This document shows positions 1-4,874 of a stretch of 9,449 bases of DNA, piece after piece. Position 1 is the first letter of the stretch. Each line of letters starts with the position of its first letter. The position numbers were made by a program, and so were the translations under genes. Under the pieces are notes generated by a model. It saw only the letters and a list, made by a program, of their open reading frames with translations, had not been told where the DNA came from and did not search any database. Origin of the DNA: Candidatus Magasanikbacteria bacterium RIFOXYD12_FULL_33_17 (GTDB taxonomy: Bacteria; Patescibacteriota; Patescibacteriia; Magasanikbacterales; UBA922); NCBI GenBank assembly GCA_001783255.1, contig MFRB01000122.1, positions 26,384-35,832 of the forward strand, written 5' to 3'.

Positions 1-51
1 TTTTGCTGTCTTTATCTTTTTATCCATAATTTTTGAGATTTTCTTTGGCAT
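1..51 (-). CDS. Start of an unidentified gene, cut by the window edge
   Basis: An ATG at 51-49 opens a minus-strand frame that runs without a stop to the window edge. It gives 17 residues (MPKKISKIMDKKIKTAK), strongly basic and lysine-rich. It begins 32 bp after the lepB stop on the same strand, so it could be the next gene of a lepB operon. No Shine-Dalgarno motif is present. Two TATAAT-like hexamers on the minus strand (rc of 71-76 and 83-88) could also give it its own promoter, but no good -35 accompanies them. Too little is visible to name a family, and the start itself is tentative. Confidence 0.35.
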   Translation of the reverse strand, partial: MPKKISKIMDKKIKTAK

Positions 52-83
52 AATACATGAATTAAGCTTTATTATAGTTTAGA

Positions 84-719
84 TTATATTGAATATTGAG
101 GTACATCAAAAGATGAAATTCTATCAAGTGGCCAACCACGTAACCAAACTTTACCAACAATATCTTCACGAGAAATAGCACCAAAACGTCTAGAATCAAA
201 ACTGGCTCCTCTATTATCTCCCAAAACAAAATACTGATCATCACCCAAAGTCAAACTAAGTGAACCGCTAGTATCCATACCATTCAAATAACTTTCATCC
301 AGTATCAGACCTTTTGGATTAGTATCATTGTAAATAATTACCTTACCATTTTCTATTTTTATTCTTTCACCAGGAATTGCAATAATTCTTTTCAAATAAT
401 AGTCAGTACTAACAGGTGATTTCAAAACTATCACTTCTCCCCTTTCTGGGATACGAAATCTATAAGTAATTTCATCAATAATCAAATAATCACTTTCATA
501 AAAATTTGGTTCCATAGATTGACCTTTGACATAAAAAGGTTTAAACAAGAAATAACGTATCACAAAGATAGTAATACCAGCTAAGACAGCAATTTTTATA
601 AGTTCTAAGAAAAACAAGGCTGCTTTGCCAAGAAAGCCTTTTTCATAAACTTCATCATTAGTGTTTTCTTCGTGCTGTTCTACTTCTAGATTGTCATTAT
701 TTTTTAATTCTTCAGACAT
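84..719 (-). CDS. lepB: Signal peptidase I
   Basis: This is the membrane serine protease (family S26A) that cleaves signal peptides from proteins exported by Sec or Tat. The 211-residue protein has an acidic cytoplasmic N-terminus (1-25), one membrane segment at about 33-59, then the catalytic domain. The family boxes are clear. QSMEPNF holds the nucleophile Ser68. YYLKRIIAIPGERI holds the general base Lys110, followed by the usual Arg. GDNRGASFDSRRFG at 167-180 is box E. The size is normal for the short single-anchor form. The ATG at 719 is the first Met of the frame and lies just below a strong promoter (755-783), giving a leader of roughly 28 nt with no Shine-Dalgarno motif. A likely client in this window is the secreted subtilase at 6699-8711. 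Both catalytic residues are present, so the enzyme should be active. Confidence 0.96.
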   Translation of the reverse strand: MSEELKNNDNLEVEQHEENTNDEVYEKGFLGKAALFFLELIKIAVLAGITIFVIRYFLFKPFYVKGQSMEPNFYESDYLIIDEITYRFRIPERGEVIVLKSPVSTDYYLKRIIAIPGERIKIENGKVIIYNDTNPKGLILDESYLNGMDTSGSLSLTLGDDQYFVLGDNRGASFDSRRFGAISREDIVGKVWLRGWPLDRISSFDVPQYSI

Positions 720-754
720 AAAAATACAAAATAAATAGTTATCTTCTAAAAACG

Positions 755-783
755 ATTATACACTAAATTTAGAGAAAATGCAA
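755..783 (-). promoter_or_regulatory. Sigma70-type promoter for lepB
   Basis: Read on the minus strand, TTGCAT (783-778) is followed after exactly 17 bp by a perfect TATAAT (760-755). Transcription would start near 748, about 28 nt before the lepB ATG. It is divergent from the promoter at 798-826, with only 14 bp between the two -35 boxes. Confidence 0.8.
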
Positions 784-797
784 GAGACACACTATAG

Positions 798-826
798 TTG
801 CAAAATAGACTTTATTTTGATATATT
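798..826 (+). promoter_or_regulatory. Extended -10 promoter for the plus-strand gene pair
   Basis: TTGCAA (798-803), a 17-bp spacer and TATATT (821-826) form a good sigma70-type promoter. TGA directly before the -10 supplies the extended -10 TGn element. Transcription would start near 833. An overlapping alternative -10, TATAAT at 830-835, has a weaker -35 (TAGACT at 806-811, 18-bp spacer). Choosing between them affects where the next gene can start. Confidence 0.7.
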
Positions 827-838
827 AATTATAATTTA

Positions 839-1687
839 TTGACTAATATAGATAAAACAAACTTAGACAAAAATACAAATTATCCTATGCCGATAGAACC
901 TTTAAAAAAAACAATCTATTCATTTTCAATGTTCTTAGCAGTATTATTTGCTGTTTTTCTATTGATCTTTGTGGTTTTTATTATTATATCTGCCCTATTA
1001 GAAAACAACGATACAGATTTTAATAGACACTCTAATTTCAATCTAAATGATAATACAAAAGAAATAGAATACGAAAATTATCTTACAGAAAATTGTGATT
1101 GGATAGAACTATCAGCCGCTATGCGTTCACAATTAAATTTTACAGTAAATGTTCTAGATTATGAAGAAATAAAAAATATAGAAAAAAACGCCAAGCAACT
1201 TGAACAACGAGGACTAAAACCTTGCAAAATTGTTAAAAAACAAGAGTTCAATGATCCGATACCCCAAAATGAAAAATTTGAATTTAAAAAAACACCTTAT
1301 GCTATTGATAATTACTATTTAAAACAAGATATAAATGTATTATATAAAGTAAGTGACAATTTATTTACAGGAATTTTTAAAAAAGCCAAAGAATACATAA
1401 ATGAAAAAAATTCTGATACCATTTATAAAGAGTTACAAAAAACACCTTACACTATACTTTTGTTCGCATTAAATAACGAGATACCACAAATTGTTGAGAA
1501 ACATAATATAGATTTTCCCAAAGACCTTGACGGACCTTATTATCTACAAATATCTCGCAAAGAATGGCTTGTTTTTAATACAGATCTCACAATCTGCAAT
1601 ATTATTAAACTAGAAAATAATAACAATAGTTATAATTTTATAGAAGAATCATGTTTGTTTGATAATCAGAATAATCTTTTATTATAA
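839..1687 (+). CDS. Orphan protein with one N-terminal membrane anchor
   Basis: I do not recognise this family. The frame opens with TTG at 839 and would give 282 residues. The first ATG is at 887 (Met17), giving 266. The promoter's expected start site near 833 would leave a leader of only about 6 nt for the TTG, so the ATG at 887 is at least as likely. Neither start has a Shine-Dalgarno motif. A single hydrophobic segment spans about residues 30-54. After it comes a roughly 225-residue polar domain rich in Asn, Lys, Ile and Glu, probably outside the membrane. Four cysteines (86, 129, 253, 272) could form disulfides if the domain is exported. The tetrapeptide KTPY occurs twice, at 151-154 and 201-204. 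The gene ends 21 bp before the YdjC-like gene and is probably co-transcribed with it. No catalytic motif is visible. Confidence 0.8.
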   Translation: MTNIDKTNLDKNTNYPMPIEPLKKTIYSFSMFLAVLFAVFLLIFVVFIIISALLENNDTDFNRHSNFNLNDNTKEIEYENYLTENCDWIELSAAMRSQLNFTVNVLDYEEIKNIEKNAKQLEQRGLKPCKIVKKQEFNDPIPQNEKFEFKKTPYAIDNYYLKQDINVLYKVSDNLFTGIFKKAKEYINEKNSDTIYKELQKTPYTILLFALNNEIPQIVEKHNIDFPKDLDGPYYLQISRKEWLVFNTDLTICNIIKLENNNNSYNFIEESCLFDNQNNLLL

Positions 1688-1708
1688 AAATTTGACATTA
1701 TTTTCTTT

Positions 1709-2350
1709 ATGAAATACTTGATAATCAATGCTGATGACTTCGGATATAGCAAAATATTTAATACTTCTATTTTGTTATTGATAAAAAATAGATTAATTTC
1801 TTCTACTTCAGTGATGGTAAATTGGGTAAATGATGAACAGTCTGATCAAATTAGTGAACTCTTGACACTAACAAAATCTCATAACTTGAGTATAGGACTT
1901 CATTTAGAATTTTCTGACAATAATTTCAAAGCAGAAATAGAAAGACAGTACAAAAAATTTTTTTCTATTTTTGAATTTAGTCCAAGCCATATTGATTTAC
2001 ATAAATCTACATTCTTAAAAGAATCTTATCCCTCAATTATAGAATTTTGTAAAGAAAAAAATCTTCCTTGCCGAAATCACAAATTTGATATTGACGATGT
2101 TGTAAAAACTAAAAATGAAGTCATGAGTGGAACTAGAATGAGTTTTGATGAATTGAAACGAACAATTGAGAATTTTAAAGACGAAGAAAGTTATGAAATT
2201 TTGTTTCATCCAGGTTCATATGACCAAAATTGTAAATCCAGTCTAAACAAAGAACGTGAACTTGATATAAAAAAAATCGAAGAAATTAATAAATTTCTAA
2301 AAGAAAATAATATCAAATTAATCAGCTACATTGATTTAGTTTCGATGTAA
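1709..2350 (+). CDS. YdjC/ChbG-like carbohydrate deacetylase
   Basis: The protein resembles the YdjC/ChbG/HpnK family, metal-dependent enzymes that remove acetyl groups from N-acetylated sugars. The 213 residues show the family motifs in order: NADDFG at 7-12 with the acidic pair Asp9-Asp10, GLHLEF at 63-68, SHIDLH at 93-98, LFHPG at 165-169, and a C-terminal ERELD at 182-186 resembling the family's Arg/Glu segment. Asp10, His65 and one of His94/His98 are the likely metal and catalytic residues by family analogy. It is short, since relatives usually have about 240-290 residues. The stretch between GLHL and HIDLH is only some 25 residues, so a substrate-facing insertion seems to be missing. 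No signal peptide is visible, so it is probably cytoplasmic. Start ATG 1709 gives the motif-bearing N-terminus and has no Shine-Dalgarno motif. The substrate is unknown. Confidence 0.88.
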   Translation: MKYLIINADDFGYSKIFNTSILLLIKNRLISSTSVMVNWVNDEQSDQISELLTLTKSHNLSIGLHLEFSDNNFKAEIERQYKKFFSIFEFSPSHIDLHKSTFLKESYPSIIEFCKEKNLPCRNHKFDIDDVVKTKNEVMSGTRMSFDELKRTIENFKDEESYEILFHPGSYDQNCKSSLNKERELDIKKIEEINKFLKENNIKLISYIDLVSM

Positions 2351-2411
2351 TACCACAAGTATTTTTGCAAACATCAGATATTCTTAAACGTCATATAAAA
2401 TATCAAAAATA

Positions 2412-2440
2412 TTGACATTTTGTCCTAAATATTATATAGT
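2412..2440 (+). promoter_or_regulatory. Near-consensus promoter of the tRNA region
   Basis: A perfect TTGACA (2412-2417) and TATAGT (2435-2440) are separated by exactly 17 bp. Transcription would start near 2447, 12 bp before the broken tRNA. No separate promoter is visible in front of the intact tRNA-Val at 2549, so this one probably drives it through the tRNA remnant. Confidence 0.8.
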
Positions 2441-2441
2441 A

Positions 2442-2453
2442 TTTGACGTCAAA
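2442..2453. repeat. 12-bp palindrome at the predicted transcription start
   Basis: TTTGACGTCAAA is a perfect palindrome located where the 2412-2440 promoter should start transcription. The core ACGTCA also occurs at 2388-2393, upstream of the -35. Position and symmetry would suit an operator, but tRNA promoters rarely have one and no regulator is encoded nearby. Chance is possible. Confidence 0.4.
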
Positions 2454-2458
2454 ATAAT

Positions 2459-2515
2459 GACCATATAGCTCAGTTGGTTACCTGCCTGCCGGCAGGCAGG
2501 AAGCGCCACATTGAT
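2459..2515 (+). pseudogene. Broken tRNA gene: 5' half split by a palindrome
   Basis: The sequence starts like a tRNA: acceptor 5' strand GACCATA (2459-2465), TA, D-stem GCTC (2468-2471), D-loop AGTTGGTTA (2472-2480). A 20-bp palindrome then intervenes (2481-2500). The tRNA resumes with AAGC, where GAGC is expected for the D-stem, then G, anticodon-stem strand CCACA (2506-2510) and loop start TTGAT. At that point, inside the anticodon loop, tRNA similarity stops. No matching 3' acceptor strand (TATGGTC or G-U variants) is found downstream. The anticodon would begin GA, so it was probably a tRNA-Val(GAC) or tRNA-Ile(GAT) gene. It cannot give a functional tRNA, but it keeps a strong promoter. 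Confidence 0.82.
2481..2500. repeat. Perfect 20-bp GC-rich palindrome inside the tRNA remnant
   Basis: CCTGCCTGCCGGCAGGCAGG is its own reverse complement over all 20 bases and contrasts sharply with the AT-rich surroundings. It sits exactly at the junction of the D-loop and the 3' D-stem strand. Removing these 20 bp restores a continuous tRNA 5' half apart from one G-to-A change. This looks like a dispersed palindromic unit inserted into the gene. No transposase or clear target duplication accompanies it. Confidence 0.85.
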
Positions 2516-2640
2516 CCCGATAAAACTAAAAAAACAAAGCATTAATATGACTGCATAGCTCAGTTGGCTAGAGCGCTACATTGACATTGTAGAGGTCAGA
2601 GGTTCGAATCCTCTTGCGGTCACAAGATTTTTATCGGGAT
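2514..2640. repeat. 12-bp inverted repeats enclosing tRNA-Val
   Basis: ATCCCGATAAAA at 2514-2525 has its exact reverse complement TTTTATCGGGAT at 2629-2640. The intact tRNA-Val gene lies between them. The left arm begins within the anticodon loop of the broken tRNA, so the arm edge and the break coincide. The roughly 127-bp unit resembles a tiny inverted-repeat-bounded cassette, or the footprint of a rearrangement between tRNA copies. Confidence 0.7.
2549..2622 (+). tRNA. tRNA-Val, anticodon GAC
   Basis: A complete 74-nt cloverleaf. The acceptor stem is GACTGCA with TGCGGTC (one T-G pair), followed by D-stem GCTC/GAGC and anticodon stem CTACA/TGTAG. The loop TTGACAT places GAC at 2583-2585. 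The variable loop is AGGTC, the T-stem AGAGG/CCTCT is fully paired, the T-loop is TTCGAAT, and the discriminator base is A2622. CCA is not encoded and must be added after transcription. It should read GUC and GUU. It lies between 12-bp inverted repeats and has no promoter of its own within the unit. Confidence 0.95.
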
Positions 2641-2658
2641 AGAGATCAAGGTAAGTTC

Positions 2659-2679
2659 TCCCCCGACTAAATCGGGGGA
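2659..2679. repeat. GC-rich hairpin 1 (CCCCCGA...TCGGGGG)
   Basis: An 8-bp perfect stem, TCCCCCGA with TCGGGGGA, closes a five-base loop CTAAA. No T-run follows on either strand, so it does not look like an intrinsic terminator. It lies 37 bp after tRNA-Val and abuts a second hairpin, suggesting a composite dispersed palindrome. Confidence 0.75.
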
Positions 2680-2694
2680 TCCGCCTTGGGCGGA
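2680..2694. repeat. GC-rich hairpin 2 (TCCGCC-TTG-GGCGGA)
   Basis: A 6-bp perfect stem with a three-base loop starts at the base after hairpin 1. A related half-site, TGGGCGGG, follows at 2700-2707. A decayed copy of this 15-mer in inverted orientation occurs at 4860-4874 (13 of 15 bases), showing it belongs to a repeat family. Confidence 0.7.
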
Positions 2695-2753
2695 GAATCT
2701 GGGCGGGTTTACAAAGGTACAAAATCAAAAAAACAAGGCTCTGGATAAAAGAC

Positions 2754-2782
2754 TTGAAAAAAAATTCAAAATAGTCTATAAT
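2754..2782 (+). promoter_or_regulatory. Strong promoter for tRNA-Ile
   Basis: TTGAAA (2754-2759), a 17-bp spacer and a perfect TATAAT (2777-2782). The expected start near 2789 lies about 11 bp before the mature tRNA-Ile 5' end, leaving a short leader for RNase P. Confidence 0.85.
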
Positions 2783-2799
2783 AGCCTAGCAAATTACAA

Positions 2800-2873
2800 G
2801 GGCGTGTAGCTCAGTTGGTTAGAGCGCAACACTGATAATGTTGAGGTCCTCGGTTCGATTCCAAGCACGCCCA
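2800..2873 (+). tRNA. tRNA-Ile, anticodon GAT
   Basis: A 74-nt cloverleaf. The acceptor stem GGGCGTG/CACGCCC is fully paired, the D-stem is GCTC/GAGC, and the anticodon stem is CAACA/TGTTG. The loop CTGATAA places GAT at 2834-2836. The variable loop is AGGTC, the T-loop TTCGATT and the discriminator A2873. CCA is not encoded. The T-stem CTCGG/CCAAG has one interior mismatch, C2851 against A2863, where a C-G pair is normal. All else is regular and it has its own strong promoter and terminator, so I call it functional. Confidence 0.93.
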
Positions 2874-2906
2874 CAAAAAAGACTACGTTTATCGTGGTAA
2901 ACCATA

Positions 2907-2934
2907 AAAAAACTCCTAATTTTAGGAGTTTTTT
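2907..2934. terminator. Bidirectional intrinsic terminator
   Basis: A perfect inverted repeat with core ACTCCTAA/TTAGGAGT is flanked by A-runs and T-runs that form part of the stem and supply the U-tract in both directions. On the plus strand it ends the tRNA-Ile transcript. On the minus strand it ends transcription 10 bp beyond the YtxH-like gene. It separates the converging units. Confidence 0.9.
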
Positions 2935-2944
2935 GATAATGTTC

Positions 2945-3280
2945 TTATTTCTTACTAACTTTCTTTTTTGGAGCTTCTTTGGATAAATTTTTCCATTGAG
3001 CTTTGACTACTCTTTCAATCATATCACGCATGCTATCTAGTAAATCATTTTCTACAGCATATTTGTTGACAGTTTGTTCAACAAATTTGTAATACTTTGT
3101 TTTTGTCATTTTGTCCCAACCTTCTGAAGAGATGATCTTTTCTTTTACTTCAGCATAAACCGTAGCAGCATTGTCCATAAGATCATTTCTAACCTCTTTG
3201 CCTTTTTTGGTAGCATTGAGCCAGACTAAACCGGCACCAAGTAATCCACCAAGAAATAGCCCATGTTTAAATTTACCCAT
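2945..3280 (-). CDS. YtxH-like small membrane protein
   Basis: A 111-residue protein resembling the YtxH family of small membrane-anchored proteins of unclear role, often linked to stress in Firmicutes. A glycine-rich hydrophobic segment at about 7-23 (GLFLGGLLGAGLVWLN) is followed by the family-like basic stretch TKKGKEVRNDL at 24-34. The remainder (35-100) is charged and looks helical, possibly coiled coil. The C-terminus, KKKVSKK, is very basic. It is the last gene of the minus-strand block, 44 bp after the GT4 gene, but has its own extended -10 promoter, so it may be expressed apart from the glycan genes. No Shine-Dalgarno motif precedes the ATG, where instead two TTAATCAA units occur. 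The family call rests on the N-terminal pattern only. Confidence 0.75.
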   Translation of the reverse strand: MGKFKHGLFLGGLLGAGLVWLNATKKGKEVRNDLMDNAATVYAEVKEKIISSEGWDKMTKTKYYKFVEQTVNKYAVENDLLDSMRDMIERVVKAQWKNLSKEAPKKKVSKK

Positions 3281-3286
3281 AAGATT

Positions 3287-3302
3287 TTGATTAATTGATT
3301 AA
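3287..3302. repeat. Tandem 8-bp repeat in the leader of the YtxH-like gene
   Basis: TTGATTAA occurs twice back to back (3287-3294 and 3295-3302). It lies between the predicted transcription start (near 3306) and the ATG at 3280, where a ribosome-binding site would be expected. It could be an operator or merely AT-rich sequence. Confidence 0.45.
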
Positions 3303-3312
3303 TCTCTATACT

Positions 3313-3321
3313 ATTATAGCA
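3313..3321 (-). promoter_or_regulatory. Extended -10 promoter for the YtxH-like gene
   Basis: On the minus strand the sequence reads TGCTATAAT, a perfect -10 with the TGn extension. The -35 region is poor (about TTGTTG), which extended -10 promoters tolerate. It lies between the GT4 stop and the YtxH-like start, giving a leader of about 26 nt. Confidence 0.6.
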
Positions 3322-3324
3322 AAA

Positions 3325-4479
3325 TTATTGCTTATCAACAAGCTCTTTATAAATAATGTTCAATTTTTTTACAATATTAAACCAAGCATATTTAGCTACA
3401 GCTACTTCTCTAACTTGTTTTTTATAAATTGATATATTTTCTGGTTTAGAAAAATAATCTTTTATTAAAACTGCTAATTCTTCATATTTTTTTACAGTAA
3501 AAACCTCTCCACCATCTTGAGCGACAGTCCTTACCCCTGGTAAATTACTAGCAATCACAGGCACACCACTGGCTATCGCTTCGAGTAATACTACACCAAA
3601 AGCTTCAGCAGTATTGATAGATGGTAAAATAAATAAATCAGCCAAGTTGTAATACAATGGTAATTCTCCATTGGAAACAAAGCCGACAAACCTTACATTG
3701 TTTTCCAATCCCATTCCTTTGGCTTGTAAAATAAATTTATCTTTCAACTCACCATCACCAACAAAAATTGTTTGTACTTCCAAATTATTTTCTTTTAATA
3801 AATAAAGTGCTTTTAGTAAAACATCAATACCCTTGAAATAGTGTGCAATGTCCATGCCTCCAACAAACAAAATTGTTGGTAAATTTTTTTGTAAATTATG
3901 TTTTACAATCAATTCATCATTTTTTGGGCGTGGTACAAAATCATTTATATCCACACCAAAAGGTAACTCTACAAATTTATTTTTGTTAGCTAAAAAAAAT
4001 TTGCTAGCATCACTATGTTCAATATAATCAAAAGAACTAACTAAAATTTTGTCAGCCACGCCTAGAATTTTTGGCATCCAAAATTTGGCATACATTTTGA
4101 AAACAAAACCTTTGAGTCCATCCCCTCTTGTATCCATATGATAAGTAATCACCAAAGGTTTTTGAGGATTTTTCAATTTCCATTTTCTTACCAAATTAGC
4201 TGTACCAAAAAAAGGATAATGCAAATGTATCAAATCAAATTTATCTAATTCTTTTTTTATACTTGGTAAATAAGCAGCATTACCATAATAAATAGGAGAT
4301 TTCAAACGACTTGCAAAGTCTTTCCTTTCTTCAATATTTTCTTCATTGAAATTATATTGTGGTGTAAATACTTCTATCTCATTTCCTAATAAAGACAAAA
4401 AACTAGCCATCTGAAAAGCTGTATTTCCCATGCCACCATAGTATGGTGGGTATGTACAAACAATATGTGCTATTTTCAT
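3325..4479 (-). CDS. Family 4 glycosyltransferase (GT-B fold)
   Basis: A 384-residue retaining glycosyltransferase of the GT4 group, which transfers a sugar from a nucleotide donor to a growing glycan or lipid acceptor on the cytoplasmic face of the membrane. The N-terminal acceptor domain has PPYYGGMG (11-18) and the typical IHLHYPFFG (84-92). The domain junction reads ELPFGVDINDF (171-181). The C-terminal donor domain has ILFVGG (203-208), KGIDVLLKAL (216-225), IFVGDGELKDK (238-248) and VRFVGFVSNGELP (262-274). The EX7E motif is intact with Glu292 and Glu300 (EAFGVVLLE), followed by SGVPVIAS. Length is normal and no membrane segment is evident. It lies 37 bp after the DUF2304 gene on the same strand. 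The donor and acceptor sugars cannot be read from the sequence. Confidence 0.93.
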   Translation of the reverse strand: MKIAHIVCTYPPYYGGMGNTAFQMASFLSLLGNEIEVFTPQYNFNEENIEERKDFASRLKSPIYYGNAAYLPSIKKELDKFDLIHLHYPFFGTANLVRKWKLKNPQKPLVITYHMDTRGDGLKGFVFKMYAKFWMPKILGVADKILVSSFDYIEHSDASKFFLANKNKFVELPFGVDINDFVPRPKNDELIVKHNLQKNLPTILFVGGMDIAHYFKGIDVLLKALYLLKENNLEVQTIFVGDGELKDKFILQAKGMGLENNVRFVGFVSNGELPLYYNLADLFILPSINTAEAFGVVLLEAIASGVPVIASNLPGVRTVAQDGGEVFTVKKYEELAVLIKDYFSKPENISIYKKQVREVAVAKYAWFNIVKKLNIIYKELVDKQ

Positions 4480-4516
4480 ATTTAAAAATCCAAATTCATA
4501 AATCCTAAATAAAAAA

Positions 4517-4849
4517 TTATTTTTTACTCTCTAGACTTTCTGTTCTCACCACATCTGTCAAATCTCTTTTCAATCCTTCTATTTTCAAATTCATTTTAAA
4601 TATTAAATAAAAAATACAAGCAATAGAAACATAAATTACCAAATCTACACCTCTACCAATACCAATATAGTCAGCCAAAATCTGAGTACTATTTGGCCAA
4701 AAAACTACCAAAGTCAAAGCTAACCAAAATACAATCCAAAAAAAAGTGGCTTTGTTCCCTAACAAAGTTTTTTGTTTTTTCTGCCAAACAGTAAAAATAG
4801 CTGAAAGTGAAAACAAAGCAAATATAATTTTGAAAAGTAATAATAGCAT
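4517..4849 (-). CDS. DUF2304 small membrane protein
   Basis: A 110-residue integral membrane protein with the layout of the DUF2304 family. A first helix at about 3-21 precedes a basic turn (QKKQK). The second helix, at about 35-50, carries the aromatic FWIVFWLAL pattern. A loop ending in IGIGRGVDL, typical of the family's G-x-x-R-x-x-D segment, leads to a third helix at about 69-85. A charged tail (KIEGLKRDLTDVVR) ends the protein. Members are commonly encoded beside DPM1-like GT2 glycosyltransferases, as here (GT2 at 4993-5652). The working guess is a membrane partner of that enzyme in making or flipping polyprenyl-linked sugar, but the biochemical role is not established. The ATG is preceded by GGCGGA ten bases upstream, part of a decayed palindrome that could act as a weak ribosome-binding site. 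Confidence 0.82.
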   Translation of the reverse strand: MLLLLFKIIFALFSLSAIFTVWQKKQKTLLGNKATFFWIVFWLALTLVVFWPNSTQILADYIGIGRGVDLVIYVSIACIFYLIFKMNLKIEGLKRDLTDVVRTESLESKK

Positions 4850-4859
4850 AAAATTTTAT

Positions 4860-4874
4860 TCCGCCCAAAGCGAA
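4860..4874. repeat. Decayed copy of the CCGCC palindrome
   Basis: TCCGCCCAAAGCGAA matches the reverse complement of the hairpin at 2680-2694 at 13 of 15 positions. The two changes break the stem symmetry. It is a GC-rich island in the otherwise AT-rich 143-bp gap between the DUF2304 and GT2 genes. The same gap holds an AT-only inverted repeat at 4928-4944 (TTTATTTT-C-AAAATAAA) and CTGCTG repeated around TAC at about 4965-4979. I see no strong promoter or gene in the gap. Confidence 0.55.

Noticed and set aside
2459..2622. Broken tRNA read as a functional split or intron-containing tRNA joined to the tRNA-Val 3' half
   Set aside because: The 5' acceptor strand GACCATA pairs poorly with TGCGGTC, and tRNA-Val already has its own complete matching 5' half.
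2659..2694. Hairpins after tRNA-Val as an intrinsic terminator
   Set aside because: The stems are strong but no T-run follows on either strand, unlike the clear terminator at 2907-2934.
2351..2944. CRISPR array or insertion sequence in the gene-free stretch
   Set aside because: The repeats are few, of different sequence and not regularly spaced, and no transposase, integrase or cas gene is present. The content is explained by tRNAs, promoters, palindromes and a terminator.
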